A stretch of DNA of 64,000 nucleotides, taken from positions 124,001 to 188,000 of the forward strand of contig NZ_AQYA01000035.1 in the NCBI RefSeq assembly GCF_000376985.1, given 5' to 3'. The DNA comes from Streptococcus henryi DSM 19005 (GTDB lineage: Bacteria > Bacillota > Bacilli > Lactobacillales > Streptococcaceae). Positions 37,190 through 46,800 of this stretch are shown here, piece by piece. The notes beneath the pieces were generated by a model, which searched no databases, was not told the DNA's origin, and was given only the letters and a program-made list of their open reading frames with translations. The number at the start of each line of letters is the position of its first letter. The first letter of the stretch is position 1. The position numbers and the translations under genes are program-made.

Positions 37190-37218
37190 TTGTAATCATT
37201 CTAATTAAGTGTTATAAT
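37190..37218 (+). promoter_or_regulatory. Promoter with PerR/Fur-type box
   Basis: -35 TTGTAA (37190-37195), 17-bp spacer, -10 TATAAT (37213-37218). The -35 region is part of TTGTAATCATTCTAA (37190-37204), which matches the Bacillus Per box TTATAATNATTATAA at all but two positions. Binding would block the -35. Confidence 0.65.
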
Positions 37219-37316
37219 AGACATATAGAAAAGAATGTTTTTTTGGAAAAATAGCTACGCTTTGTCATGACTATCCATGGCTGACGCAGAAAAAATTCAT
37301 GAAGGAGGGTGACAGT

Positions 37317-37820
37317 ATGGCGGTCAAAGATTATGCAAAGTCTATCGTATATGGCGGTTTGGACGGGATTATTACCACCTTCGCCGTCGTGGCAGGTTCT
37401 GTCGGAGGAAATCTTGGTCTAACAACCATTATTATCCTTGGTTTTTCCAACCTCCTAGCAGATGGCTTCTCTATGGCAGCAGGAGACTACTTAAGTTCAA
37501 CCACATCCAAAGAAGTGGACAACAAAGACGCCCTCAAGAATGCCATCGCAACCTTCACTTCCTTTAACGCTTTCGGCCTGATTCCGCTTTTAGCTTATCT
37601 CTTGGTCAATCGCCTGACTTTCTTACAAGACCATACTTTTGCGGTTGCCTGTGTCCTCGTTTCCTTTGCACTTGCTCTACTTGGCTGGGTAAAAGGAACC
37701 ATTACCGAGGAAAGCCGTAAAAAAGAAGTGCTCCGTACACTCTTGGTAGGTCTCCTAGCTGCCCTATTTGCCTACTATGTCGGACAATTTTTGGGTGCTT
37801 TAATCGGTACAATTGATTAA
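37317..37820 (+). CDS. VIT1/CCC1 family metal transporter
   Basis: 167 residues with about five membrane helices. The family motif is KSIVYGGLDGIITTFAVVAG (about 7-26), and the metal-binding region follows with DGFSMAAGDYLSSTTSKEVD (about 47-66). VIT/CCC1 proteins export Fe2+ or Mn2+ from the cytosol. The bacterial form is short and lacks the second half of the plant protein. The ATG at 37317 has AAGGAGG 7 nt before it; a start at 37299 would overlap that site. A Fur-family box in the promoter fits metal or peroxide control. It has a leader of about 90 nt. Confidence 0.87.
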   Translation: MAVKDYAKSIVYGGLDGIITTFAVVAGSVGGNLGLTTIIILGFSNLLADGFSMAAGDYLSSTTSKEVDNKDALKNAIATFTSFNAFGLIPLLAYLLVNRLTFLQDHTFAVACVLVSFALALLGWVKGTITEESRKKEVLRTLLVGLLAALFAYYVGQFLGALIGTID

Positions 37821-37830
37821 TAGATACAAT

Positions 37831-37862
37831 AAAGGTTGAGACTGGTCCGTCTCAACCTTTTT
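37831..37862 (+). terminator. Rho-independent terminator
   Basis: AAAGGTTGAGAC (37831-37842) pairs perfectly with GTCTCAACCTTT (37849-37860), then TT. Confidence 0.93.
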
Positions 37863-37897
37863 ACTTAGGACATTCAAGCCTCTTTTAGGACTATTAG

Positions 37898-37952
37898 TTG
37901 ACAAAAATTGGTATATACCATATAATGAAGATAGAAAAAGGTATAGACCAAT
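37898..37952 (+). promoter_or_regulatory. nagB promoter with two NagR-type operators
   Basis: A consensus promoter: TTGACA (37898-37903), 17 bp, TATAAT (37921-37926). The palindrome TGGTATATACCA (37909-37920) fills the spacer. A second site, GGTATAGACC (37940-37949) in AAAGGTATAGACCAATA, lies downstream of the start point. Both match the GntR/NagR-type operator of streptococcal amino-sugar genes. Confidence 0.8.
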
Positions 37953-37979
37953 AAAAGAAAGAATAATAAGGAGCCAGCC

Positions 37980-38681
37980 ATGAAAATTATTAAAGTTGAC
38001 AATCAAGAAGAGGGAGGCAAGATTGCCTTCACCCTGCTCAAAGAAAAACTAGCTAGCGGAGCTAAAACATTGGGCTTAGCAACTGGCAGCACACCAATCA
38101 CTTTTTATCAAGAAATCATCAAGAGCAATTTGGATTTTTCTGGATTAACAAGCATTAACTTGGATGAATACGTTGGCCTATCAGCTGATAATGAGCAAAG
38201 CTATGCCTACTTTATGAAAGAACACCTCTTTCAATACAAACCATGCAAAGAAAGTTTCATACCAAATGGTCTGGCTAAGGATTTGAAAGCAGAAGTCAAA
38301 CGCTATGACACCATTATTGACCAACACCCTATTGATTTTCAGATTTTAGGCATCGGTCGAAATGGTCACATTGGTTTCAATGAACCAGGGACAGCCTTTG
38401 ACGTGACTACTCAAGTGGTTGATTTGGCAGCAGACACCATCCAAGCCAACAGCCGTTTCTTTGACTCCTATGAAGAAGTACCTAAACAGGCTATCTCTAT
38501 GGGGATTGCCTCAATCATGAAGTCTAAAACCATTGTGCTCATGGCATACGGTCAGGACAAAGCGGATGCCATTGCCCAAATGATTAATGGCCCAGTCACC
38601 ACAGACCTGCCAGCAAGCATCTTACAAGAGCATGATGATGTTATTGTTATTGTTGATGAAGCTGCAGCAAGTAAGTTGTAG
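37980..38681 (+). CDS. nagB: Glucosamine-6-phosphate deaminase
   Basis: 233 residues. It converts glucosamine 6-phosphate to fructose 6-phosphate and ammonia. Family motifs are [13 protein letters not shown] (about 38-50), NLDEYVGL (about 66-73; catalytic Asp), [14 protein letters not shown] (about 121-134; catalytic His/Glu), and the late AYGQDKADA. Two NagR-type operators in front suggest repression unless amino sugars are available. Monocistronic. Confidence 0.97.
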   Translation: MKIIKVDNQEEGGKIAFTLLKEKLASGAKTLGLATGSTPITFYQEIIKSNLDFSGLTSINLDEYVGLSADNEQSYAYFMKEHLFQYKPCKESFIPNGLAKDLKAEVKRYDTIIDQHPIDFQILGIGRNGHIGFNEPGTAFDVTTQVVDLAADTIQANSRFFDSYEEVPKQAISMGIASIMKSKTIVLMAYGQDKADAIAQMINGPVTTDLPASILQEHDDVIVIVDEAAASKL

Positions 38682-38690
38682 AAAGTAAAA

Positions 38691-38730
38691 ATAGTCACCT
38701 AGTATAGTGAAAACTAGGTGACTATTTTGT
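38691..38730 (+). terminator. Terminator between nagB and rpsN (bidirectional)
   Basis: ATAGTCACCTAGT (38691-38703) pairs with ACTAGGTGACTAT (38713-38725), with T-rich flanks on both strands. Confidence 0.88.
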
Positions 38731-38783
38731 GATAAAAAACTCCTAAACTGATTGAGCTATGATTTTTTAATCGTCAAGTCAGC

Positions 38784-39053
38784 CTACCAGCTGGCTTTTT
38801 TGACACCAGGAATCTGTCCCTTGTGGGCCAATTGTCGGAAGTTGATACGACTGAGACCAAATTGACGCATATAGGCATGGGGACGGCCGTCAATACGGTC
38901 ACGATTCTTCAAGCGATTTGGGTTAGAGTCACGGGGCAGTTTTCTAAGAGCCTCATAGTCTCCTTTTGCCTTCAGTTCATGACGAAGGTCAGCGTATTGT
39001 TCAATTAACTTAAGTTGCTTATTATAGCGAGCAATTTTAGATTTTTTTGCCAT
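38784..39053 (-). CDS. rpsN: Ribosomal protein S14, zinc-independent paralogue
   Basis: 89 residues of the 30S subunit protein S14. There is no CxxC pair, so this is the C-minus form that replaces the zinc-containing S14 when zinc is scarce. Typical text is [20 protein letters not shown] (about 39-58) and [20 protein letters not shown]. The start is the ATG at 39053, directly before MAKKSK; longer frames upstream run through the promoter and are rejected. It is not in an operon with other ribosomal genes. AdcR boxes in the promoter fit zinc repression. Confidence 0.95.
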   Translation of the reverse strand: MAKKSKIARYNKQLKLIEQYADLRHELKAKGDYEALRKLPRDSNPNRLKNRDRIDGRPHAYMRQFGLSRINFRQLAHKGQIPGVKKASW

Positions 39054-39085
39054 AAAATGTCCTTTCATATTTATAGAAAAAATGA

Positions 39086-39134
39086 TTAACCAATTAACAA
39101 AATAAATTATAAACCAGTTAAGTAATTTTATCAA
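39086..39134 (-). promoter_or_regulatory. rpsN promoter with two AdcR (zinc) boxes
   Basis: Read on the minus strand: -35 TTGATA (39134-39129), 17-bp spacer, -10 TATAAT (39111-39106). The AdcR-type box TTAACTGGTTTA (39121-39110) lies in the spacer up to the -10, and a second, TTAATTGGTTAA (39097-39086), covers the start region. Consensus in streptococci is TTAACYRGTTAA. Confidence 0.82.
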
Positions 39135-39243
39135 GTAAATTTTGTAATTTATATCATTTTTATAATTTCAGTCCTGTAAAGGGTTAGATCTTCTCTTTCA
39201 TACTCCTGCCCAAGTTCTCTACTTGAATAGTTTTAGCTAGAAA

Positions 39244-40350
39244 CTAGCTCAGAAAGTGTTTAATTTCATCAAAGGCTAAATCCATATGGCCAACTTGGCA
39301 GTGTTCTTCTCCGCCAGATTTTTTGGTGAAGACCTTAACTTGTATAGAGCGAGCATTTTTAAGTCCTAGTAAAATATCAGCAATGCGATGATAGGGGACA
39401 TAGTGGTCATCTTGACCAACTAAGAGCAGACAATCTTGAGTGATCTGGGCTAAATATTGGCCCACATTATGATTTTTGAGGTTTCTTATCAAATCATAGG
39501 GATTTGATTCTCCTGTCAACATATAACCGTTTTGGAGTTCCCACTTCAAATCAATTCTATTTTTAGCAATTTGCTTGATGATGGGATTGATAAGGTATTT
39601 TGCTCTTAGATTAATCATGATGGAGAGCATAGCAAAGGGGATATTTCCTAAGTTCATTTTGAGGGCATCCATTGGACTGTAGAAAATGTCCATAGCGATA
39701 ACTTTACGAATTCTCTTTTCCATAGAAGCGGCTTGCATGACCAAAAATCCACCCAAAGATAGCCCCATGGCATCTACCTGCTCAAGTTTAAAATAATCCA
39801 ACACAGCTGCAACTGGTTTATGAAAGAGTGGTGTGAAGCGCAGACCTTGACTTACAGTATTGCCTTGACCAGGACCATCGAAAATCAAAATATTGTAGTC
39901 TGTGTCTTTCATGTGACTAAAGAAACTGGCAATTTCTTCTAGGAAGCCATCAAAACCTCCCATTACTAAGAGTGTCTTAGAAGCTCTAGGATTTTTTAAG
40001 AGCAGGGTGGGCAAGTATCCATCTTGATAAGGCGCCGCATCCTTTTCATAGTCAAAATCAGTGAAGCTAGCATAAAAAGTTCTTTGAAAGCTTTGATAAA
40101 TGTCTTCTCTATCTGGATCCTCCAGGGTGAGATAAAACATGGCAGCTTTGTAATAGGAGGAAGCAATGTTAAGTTTCCCTGTTTTTTCATAATAGCTAGC
40201 CCTCTCTAACCACCATCTTTTCCAAGAAATGAAGTCAACTATTTGTGAGCCAATTTCTTTACGATCTCCTTGGACCTCTTCATCCTCAATATAGAGTGAA
40301 GTGAAGCGTTGGATTTGAAAATCAAATTGTCTATTGCCTGTAAACATCAT
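39244..40350 (-). CDS. Alpha/beta hydrolase
   Basis: 368 residues. A helical N-terminal lid (about 1-115) precedes the hydrolase core. LLVMGGFDGF (about 126-135) is the oxyanion strand, GLSLGG (about 199-204) is the nucleophile elbow, and LLVGQDDHYVPYHR (about 305-318) carries the acid Asp; a late His is in GHMDLAF. The layout resembles FrsA/DUF1100-like and peptidase S9-like esterases. The substrate is unknown. It is divergent from a TetR-type gene, a common regulator-target layout. Two adjacent ATGs (40350 and 40347) are possible starts. Confidence 0.8.
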   Translation of the reverse strand: MMFTGNRQFDFQIQRFTSLYIEDEEVQGDRKEIGSQIVDFISWKRWWLERASYYEKTGKLNIASSYYKAAMFYLTLEDPDREDIYQSFQRTFYASFTDFDYEKDAAPYQDGYLPTLLLKNPRASKTLLVMGGFDGFLEEIASFFSHMKDTDYNILIFDGPGQGNTVSQGLRFTPLFHKPVAAVLDYFKLEQVDAMGLSLGGFLVMQAASMEKRIRKVIAMDIFYSPMDALKMNLGNIPFAMLSIMINLRAKYLINPIIKQIAKNRIDLKWELQNGYMLTGESNPYDLIRNLKNHNVGQYLAQITQDCLLLVGQDDHYVPYHRIADILLGLKNARSIQVKVFTKKSGGEEHCQVGHMDLAFDEIKHFLS

Positions 40351-40474
40351 ACCTTTCCTGCTTTCTTTTTAAGGTTAAGAAAAGTATAATGAAAAATATA
40401 GTTATTTGACAGAACACTTCAGCTAAAAATGTAGTCTATCGAACACAAGCAAGAGAAATGTAGGGAAAATCATT

Positions 40475-41029
40475 ATGGATCTTAGGGTTATTAAAACAAA
40501 AACAAATATTCAAAATGCGATGCTAACTTGTTTAGCTAGTCAATATTTTTCAGAAATCACCGTTAATGCCATATGCAAAACTGCTCAATGCAGTCGCTCC
40601 ACCTTTTATGCTCATTATGATCATAAAATTCAAGTCATTGATGATATCGCTGACCAAATTATCGAACAGATTAAGCCTTACATGAAACAGACTTTTGAAC
40701 GACCTGAAGAGCTTTTATCAGTCATCGATTCTCTTTCACAGCAACTTTATCAACCACATAAGGATATTATCAAGCTCTTGTTGGATTCTGAATTTAAGGA
40801 TTTTGGGCTTGAAGCGCGACTTGTGACTTTGTTTAAAGAGCAGTTTTTACAACGCTTTGAGCATATTAAGGGCAAGGAAATTATTAGTGATATGTATAGT
40901 TCCTGTGTCATGTGTAATATCAAAGCAATTATTGAAAATCGCACAAATCAGGAAGAGCAGGAAGCCATTGAAGAGCTCAAGGTACTTCTCTTTCAAAAGC
41001 TAGAAAAGAATCAAGCTAGGAAATCCTAA
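40475..41029 (+). CDS. TetR/AcrR family regulator
   Basis: 184 residues. The N-terminal helix-turn-helix reads FSEITVNAICKTAQCSRSTFYAHYDHK (about 24-50, shown in parts), the usual TetR DNA-binding form. The C-terminal part is a ligand/dimerisation domain with a TetR_C_7-like ending. Likely controls the divergent hydrolase and itself, because the shared 124-bp intergenic region holds both promoters. Effector unknown. Confidence 0.82.
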   Translation: MDLRVIKTKTNIQNAMLTCLASQYFSEITVNAICKTAQCSRSTFYAHYDHKIQVIDDIADQIIEQIKPYMKQTFERPEELLSVIDSLSQQLYQPHKDIIKLLLDSEFKDFGLEARLVTLFKEQFLQRFEHIKGKEIISDMYSSCVMCNIKAIIENRTNQEEQEAIEELKVLLFQKLEKNQARKS

Positions 41030-41037
41030 CTTGATTT
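41009..41037 (+). terminator. Bidirectional terminator between convergent genes
   Basis: AATCAAG (41009-41015) pairs with CTTGATT (41030-41036), with AGGA/TCCT extending the stem inward. It overlaps the last codons of the regulator gene. Confidence 0.7.
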
Positions 41038-41040
41038 TTA

Positions 41041-41997
41041 TTATATGCTCCAATCCAAGTCTGGTCCGACTGGGACCACGCCTGTTGGGTTGATGGTTTT
41101 GTGGCTGCCATAGTAGTGCTGCTTGATGTGGTCAAAATTGACCGTCTCAGCAATGCCAGGCATATTGTAGATGCGCTTGGTGTAAGCCCAAAGGTTTGGA
41201 TAATCAACCAGACGGCGGATATTGGTCTTGAAATGCCCATAATAAACCGCATCAAAACGCACCAAAGTCGTGAAAAGACGGATATCCGCTTCGGTAAAGG
41301 TATTTCCTACCAAGTAGTTTTGGGAAGATAGCAGAGCTTCTAACTTATCAAGAGCTTGGAATAGCGCCTTGACTTCTTTTTCATAAACAGCCTGAGAAGT
41401 GGCAAATCCTGCCTTATAGACACCGTTGTTGATGTTGGGATAGACAAAATCATTCATGGCATCAATGTCAGCCTGCAAATCCTCAGGATAATAATCATCG
41501 GTATTTCCAGTTAAATCGTTAAAAGCTGTATTGAACATGCGCATGATTTCGGCAGATTCATTGTTGACGATCGTTTTTGTCTTCTTGTCCCAGAGTACAG
41601 GTACGGTAACACGGCCGCTATAATTCGGCTGCGCAGCTAAATAGACCTGATAGAGGTAATCTTTATTCAGCTCAGTATCGGCAATCACACCGTCTCCTTC
41701 TTCAAAACTCCAACCATTTTCCAACATAAGAGGATGAACAACAGAAATCGAGATGTGGTCCTCCAAGCCCTTGAGGGCACGCATGATGAGGGTGCGGGAT
41801 GCCCAAGGGCAAGCCAGAGAAATGTAGAGGTGGTAGCGGCCAGACTCAGCCTTAAAGCCTCCTTTTCCGGTCGGACCAGCAGAACCATCCGCTGTCACCC
41901 AGTTGCGAAATTGCGTCGTCGTGCGGACGAAGTTGCCGCCAGTTGACTTGGTATCATACCACTGATCAACCCATTGACCGTCTTGTAAAAGTCCCAT
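41041..41997 (-). CDS. Glutathione S-transferase family, glutathionyl-hydroquinone reductase type
   Basis: 318 residues of the Xi-class GST/YqjG-ECM4 family. The catalytic cysteine is in YISLACPWASRT (about 53-64). The glutathione-binding strand is VPVLWDKKTKTIVNNESAEI (about 137-156), with the NESAE motif. The helical C-terminal domain contains DIRLFTTLVRFDAVYYGHFK. Members reduce glutathionyl-hydroquinones. Streptococci can hold glutathione, so the role is plausible. Monocistronic; ATG 41997 is behind GGAGAA. Confidence 0.88.
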   Translation of the reverse strand: MGLLQDGQWVDQWYDTKSTGGNFVRTTTQFRNWVTADGSAGPTGKGGFKAESGRYHLYISLACPWASRTLIMRALKGLEDHISISVVHPLMLENGWSFEEGDGVIADTELNKDYLYQVYLAAQPNYSGRVTVPVLWDKKTKTIVNNESAEIMRMFNTAFNDLTGNTDDYYPEDLQADIDAMNDFVYPNINNGVYKAGFATSQAVYEKEVKALFQALDKLEALLSSQNYLVGNTFTEADIRLFTTLVRFDAVYYGHFKTNIRRLVDYPNLWAYTKRIYNMPGIAETVNFDHIKQHYYGSHKTINPTGVVPVGPDLDWSI

Positions 41998-42133
41998 ATT
42001 TTCTCCTTTTGTTTAGCTGCATGTTTTTGCAAAATGTTACTATATAGTGATAGTTTACACCTTTTATCAAAATCAAGCAAATTTCCAGCTTAAAAATGAT
42101 AAAATAGATAGAAAAGATATGAAGGAGAGAAGC

Positions 42134-42901
42134 ATGATGAAAGAAAAGATTTTACAAGAAATCAAGGCTATCGAAGAACAAGAAAAGGTTAAGATTCTTT
42201 TGGCAGTTGAGTCTGGCAGTCGTGCTTGGGGCTTTGAATCCCCAGACAGTGACTACGATGTGCGTTTCATTTATTCTCGTCAGACTGCTGACTATCTCAA
42301 GTTACAGGCGCAGCCCGATGTCATCGATTGGGTGCTCAATGATGTTCTGGATATCAATGGCTGGGACTTGCAGAAGGCTCTGCGATTGCTCTATAAATCC
42401 AATCCGACCTTAATTGAGTGGACCAAGTCACCCATTGTCTATTATGAAGCGCCTGAGTGCCAGGGCTTGAAGGACTTGCTTGAAGACTATTTCTCCGCTA
42501 AGAAGTCGCTTTATCACTATCTCAATATGGCGAAAACCAATTATGAAAAGCATCTGACAGGGGAGCGGATCAAGGTTAAAAAGTATTTCTACGCCCTGCG
42601 TCCCATTTTGGCTGCCAATTGGATTGTTAAGCGCCAGACACCGCCGCCTATTGAATTTGACAAGCTGGTTGAAGCAGAATTGCCTCGAAATCTAATGCCA
42701 GTCGTCCAAGACTTGTTGGAGCGCAAGCAGGTTTTACCTGAAGGTGGCATAATTGACAGAGTAGAGGTTGTCAATGCTTATTTGGAAGATCAAATGGTTC
42801 GTCTTAATCAGCTAGCAGCAGAATTGCCAGTGGAGAAGGTGGATTGGCAGAAACTCAATCATTATTTCTTAGAGGTGTTGGGACAAGATGCGACTAGATA
42901 A
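42134..42901 (+). CDS. Nucleotidyltransferase (YcgL-type, DNA polymerase beta superfamily)
   Basis: 255 residues. The minimal nucleotidyltransferase motif is VESGSRAWGFESPDSDYDVR (about 23-42), with GS and the DxD-type metal ligands. The region after it matches the predicted YcgL/RNA-repair-type polymerase beta family. No partner such as a ligase is nearby; function unknown. The start is ATG 42134 (or 42137), with GAAGGAG upstream. The 3' end overlaps the pseudouridine synthase gene by 14 nt. Confidence 0.8.
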   Translation: MMKEKILQEIKAIEEQEKVKILLAVESGSRAWGFESPDSDYDVRFIYSRQTADYLKLQAQPDVIDWVLNDVLDINGWDLQKALRLLYKSNPTLIEWTKSPIVYYEAPECQGLKDLLEDYFSAKKSLYHYLNMAKTNYEKHLTGERIKVKKYFYALRPILAANWIVKRQTPPPIEFDKLVEAELPRNLMPVVQDLLERKQVLPEGGIIDRVEVVNAYLEDQMVRLNQLAAELPVEKVDWQKLNHYFLEVLGQDATR

Positions 42902-43604
42902 ATTATTGGGCCTGGCAGGTTATGGCTCGCGTAATCAAGTTAAGAAACTCATCAGAAGTCATCAGGTGCGCGTGGATGGTCAGCTGGCTACTGCAGATAA
43001 TCTCAATGTGGACCCCAGCCTGCTGACCATCACAATTTCGGGCAAGAAGCTCAGCTATTCCCCCGACGTCTACTATATCCTCAACAAGCCCAATGGCGTC
43101 GTGTCAGCGGTTCGCGACGACCAGCACCAGACGGTTATTGACCTGATTGACGCTCCTGACCGCAAGTCCGGTCTCTATCCTGTTGGACGGCTGGACCGCG
43201 ACACCGAAGGCCTGGTTCTCATCACTAACAACGGTCCTCTGGGCTTTCGCTTGCTCCACCCAAAGCACCATGTCGATAAGACCTACTACGTCGAGGTCAA
43301 CGACCAGCTTCATGCCGATGCGCCAGCTTTTTTTGAAAATGGCATCCGCTTCTTAGACGGTACCATCTGCAAACCAGCCAAACTGGATATCATCAGCTCT
43401 AGCCCTCAAGTCAGCTGCGCCCATATCACTATTTCAGAAGGCAAGTTTCACCAAGTCAAGAAAATGTTCCTAGCCTACGGCGTCAAAGTAACTTACCTCA
43501 AACGCATTACCTTTGGCCCCTTACAACTAGGAGATTTAGTAATAGGCGACTACAGAGAATTGACAGCAGAAGAAAAAGAAGGACTCAAAGAATTTTTGGG
43601 GTGA
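42888..43604 (+). CDS. rsuA: 16S rRNA pseudouridine synthase, RsuA family
   Basis: 238 residues. An N-terminal S4 RNA-binding domain (MRLDKLLGLAGYGSRNQVKK, about 1-20) is followed by the synthase core with YILNKPNGVVSA and the catalytic PVGRLDRDTEGLVLITNNG (about 99-117; Asp 105 or near). The C-terminal ISEGKFHQVKKMF is the substrate loop. It modifies a uridine in 16S rRNA. Coupled to the upstream gene by overlap. Confidence 0.92.
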   Translation: MRLDKLLGLAGYGSRNQVKKLIRSHQVRVDGQLATADNLNVDPSLLTITISGKKLSYSPDVYYILNKPNGVVSAVRDDQHQTVIDLIDAPDRKSGLYPVGRLDRDTEGLVLITNNGPLGFRLLHPKHHVDKTYYVEVNDQLHADAPAFFENGIRFLDGTICKPAKLDIISSSPQVSCAHITISEGKFHQVKKMFLAYGVKVTYLKRITFGPLQLGDLVIGDYRELTAEEKEGLKEFLG

Positions 43605-43610
43605 AAATCA

Positions 43611-43639
43611 TTTCGAAATTTCCTTAACATTAGTATAAT
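43611..43639 (+). promoter_or_regulatory. Probable promoter of the helicase-mod-res operon
   Basis: -10 TATAAT (43634-43639) with a poor -35 TTTCGA (43611-43616) at 17 bp. A second possible -10, GATAAAAT, lies 10 bp later. Confidence 0.5.
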
Positions 43640-43680
43640 TTGTGATAAAATAGAAGTAATTTAACAGGTAAAAGGAGATT

Positions 43681-43833
43681 ATGAAAATGGCTGAAAACCT
43701 TGTGGCTGTATATATATATATATATATATATATCACGCTTCGCTTAACTCAAGAGAAATATAGCCTTTCACAATTTAATATAAAATTAACCTGGCAGAAT
43801 ACTGTCAGGTCTTTTGGCGTACTCTGGGGGTAA
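43681..43833 (+). CDS. 50-codon leader ORF with dinucleotide repeat
   Basis: 50 residues: MKMAENLVAVYIYIYIYI, then TLRLTQEKYSLSQFNIKLTW and a short tail. GGAG at 43674 serves the ATG at 43681 or, better spaced, that at 43687. Its middle is a run of (TA)12, giving alternating Tyr-Ile. Its stop TAA ends 3 nt before the ATG of the large helicase, in the same frame. It also runs across a terminator-like hairpin (43790-43809). No family recognised. I read it as a regulatory leader whose frame depends on repeat length; loss or gain of one TA would stop translation at 43761-43763 or 43745-43747. Confidence 0.55.
   Translation: MKMAENLVAVYIYIYIYITLRLTQEKYSLSQFNIKLTWQNTVRSFGVLWG
43709..43733 (+). repeat. 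(TA)12 microsatellite
   Basis: 25 uninterrupted alternating T/A bases inside the leader ORF. It is the only long dinucleotide tract in the window. Confidence 0.97.
43790..43814 (+). terminator. Hairpin inside leader ORF, possible attenuator
   Basis: CCTGGCAG (43790-43797), loop AATA, CTGTCAGG (43802-43809) with one G-U pair, then TCTTTT. The form is that of a weak intrinsic terminator. It lies 27 nt before the helicase start codon and is covered by the leader ORF. Confidence 0.6.
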
Positions 43834-43836
43834 AAA

Positions 43837-46800
43837 ATGGAGACAATAGATAATCGACAAATTTTACTGGGAGATGTGTTAAAAGAGGATTTAAAAAGTG
43901 GAAGTCGTGTTCAGATGGCAGCTGCCACCTTTTCAATTTTTGCTTATCAGAGACTCAAAGATGAACTAGAGAATATTGAGGCTTTAAAATTTATTTTCAC
44001 CAACCCAACATTTACGACAGATGAATTACCCAAAGAGTTCAGAGAGTACAGTATCCCAAAACGTCGCCGTGAAGGCAGTCTTTTTGGTGCCACCTATGAG
44101 CTGAAACTCATGAATGAATTGAAGCAAAAAACAGTCGCAAAAGAATGTGCAGACTGGATAAAAGAGAAAGTCCAGTTTAAGTCGATAGCAGTATCTGACG
44201 AGGAAATTGATACTGGCATAAGAGTTGAAACAGATGATAACACAATAGTTTATGATAAGTTGAAAAATTTTGACTTGAAAGAGCTGGGTTATGAAAAAAG
44301 TTTGCTCAAGTCCAGTCGTCATCGTTTTACAGCACCAGAAAGTCTTTTATACCTTAAAGAGTTTAATGATTTTTGGGAGAATGATGAATTCTTTCGTGAT
44401 GTGACTGAGGAAGTTTTAGAAAATTTAACCATTGCTTATAAAGAGCACTCGCCAGAATTTCTCTACTATGTTACTCTATACAATCTTTTCAAGGATTTTT
44501 TGAATGATATTTCAGATGACCACTTGGCAAATGAACATGTCGGCTTTAAAAAGTCAAAAATATGGAATCTTCTCTATGATTTCCAAAAAGATGCAGTTGA
44601 ATCTTTGATTGCTAAACTTGAACAATACAATGGTTGCATCTTAGCTGACTCTGTAGGACTAGGGAAAACCTTTACTGCCTTAGCAGTTATGACCTACTAT
44701 GCCTATCGTGGAAAACGTATCTTAGTTTTGTGTCCTAAGAAATTGGAAAATAACTGGAATATGTATCGGCATGACTACAAAAATAATCCTATTTATGACC
44801 GTTATTTACAGTATGATGTCCTCTATCACACAGATTTAAGTAGAGATAAGGGGATGTCTAATGGCATTAACCTTGAATTAAATCGTTTTGATACCTATGA
44901 TTTGGTGGTGATTGATGAATCTCACAATTTCCGAAATGGTGGGTCTAGCGATAAAGAAGTCGAGTTGGGACGTGAAAATCGCTACACGCGCCTTATGAAC
45001 CGAATTATAAGAGAGGGAGTACCGACAAAAGTACTCATGCTCTCAGCAACACCCGTTAATAATCGTTTCAACGATTTGAAAAATCAGCTTGCTCTAGCTT
45101 ATGAAGGTAATTCAAGTCAAATCGATGATAAATTAGGACTTGGCTCATCTATTGATGATATCTTCCGTCAAGCCCAGCTCGCCTATAATCAGTGGTCAGA
45201 CTTACCTTCGGAATCTCGAACGACAGAGAGTTTATTACATAAACTAGATTTTGATTTCTTCAAGGTTCTAGATAGTGTCACCATAGCTAGAAGTCGTAAG
45301 CATATCAGAGAATTCTACAATCGAGCAGAAATTGGTGATTTTCCTGAGCGTTTAGTACCGCAAAATTACTATCCTGATTTAGCAAGTGCAGGTTCTGATT
45401 TAAGCTATCAGAAAATCTATAACTTACTTGACCAACTACAGTTGACTATCTATCAGCCAAGTAAACATATCTACCCTTCTAAGATGGCAAAATACGAGAA
45501 GGAGGGACTTGGCAATCAAGCTAACTTGACGCAACTTGGCCGTGAGTCAGGTATAAAAAAATTGATGATGATCAATCTTCTTAAACGATTGGAAAGCTCT
45601 GTTGAAGCCTTTCGTTATACCTTAGTTGATGTCGTTAAAGCTTATGTTGGTCAAACCCTGAAGACCATTGACAATTACGATAAGACTGGAAAAGCTGAGC
45701 AGATAAAAGCTGTATCCTTAGATGATAAAGACTTCGACCTTGAAGACTCAAACAGTGATTTTATGGTCGGTAAAAAGACAATTATCAACTTAGCAGATAT
45801 GGACTATCAGACTTGGAAATACGAATTAGATGCTGACTTTCGTATCTTGACACAAATTGAAGGTTTGATTAATCAAATTAAGCCTGAGAATGACCAAAAG
45901 TTGCAGCAATTAAAAGAAATCATTGATGCTAAAATGACACAGCCAATCAATGAAGGTAATCATAAACTCTTGATTTTCTCAGCTTTTGCGACAACGACTG
46001 ATTATCTTTACGACAATTTAAATTCTTACGTATTAGAAAAGTATGGCCTCTATACTGCTAAAATTTCAGGAGCAGATGGTTATCAAACAACCTTGCCACT
46101 AAAGTCAAATGATCTCAATACTTTATTGACTTATTTTTCACCCAAGTCTAAATCAAAGGATTTAGTTTATCCAAATGATGGTTTAGAAATTGATATCTTG
46201 ATTGCGACTGATGTTATTAGTGAGGGTCAAAACTTGCAAGATTGTGATACTGTGGTCAACTTTGATATTCACTGGAATCCGGTGAGAATTGTCCAGCGTT
46301 TTGGACGCGTTGACCGTATCGGCTCAACTAATGCTTGCATCCAATTGATAAATTTTTGGCCAAATATTGAGCTAGATGAATATATCAATCTCAAGGCGCG
46401 TGTTGAATCCCGTATGAAAATTTCAGTTTTAACCTCAACAGCGGACGATAATATTCTTTCAGAAGAAGAACTTGAAGATAATAACTACCGCAAGAAACAG
46501 TTGGAACGCTTGCGTAATGAAGTTGTAGATTTGGAAGATATGAATGAAGGTATCTCCATCATGGATCTTGGTCTAGAAGATTATCGTACTGATATGAAGA
46601 AATACCTTACCAAGCATCCTGAGTTGGAGACAACACCGCTTGGCCTACAAACCATAATAGAAGTTGAGTCTCCAGAAGAAGAGGGTGCCATCTTCTTACT
46701 TAGAAATAAAAATGACCAAGCAAGTGATTATCAGCAAAACAGGCTCTATCCCTATGTCCTAGTCTATGTTGATTCGGACGGTCAATCTCTGTTTCCAGCG

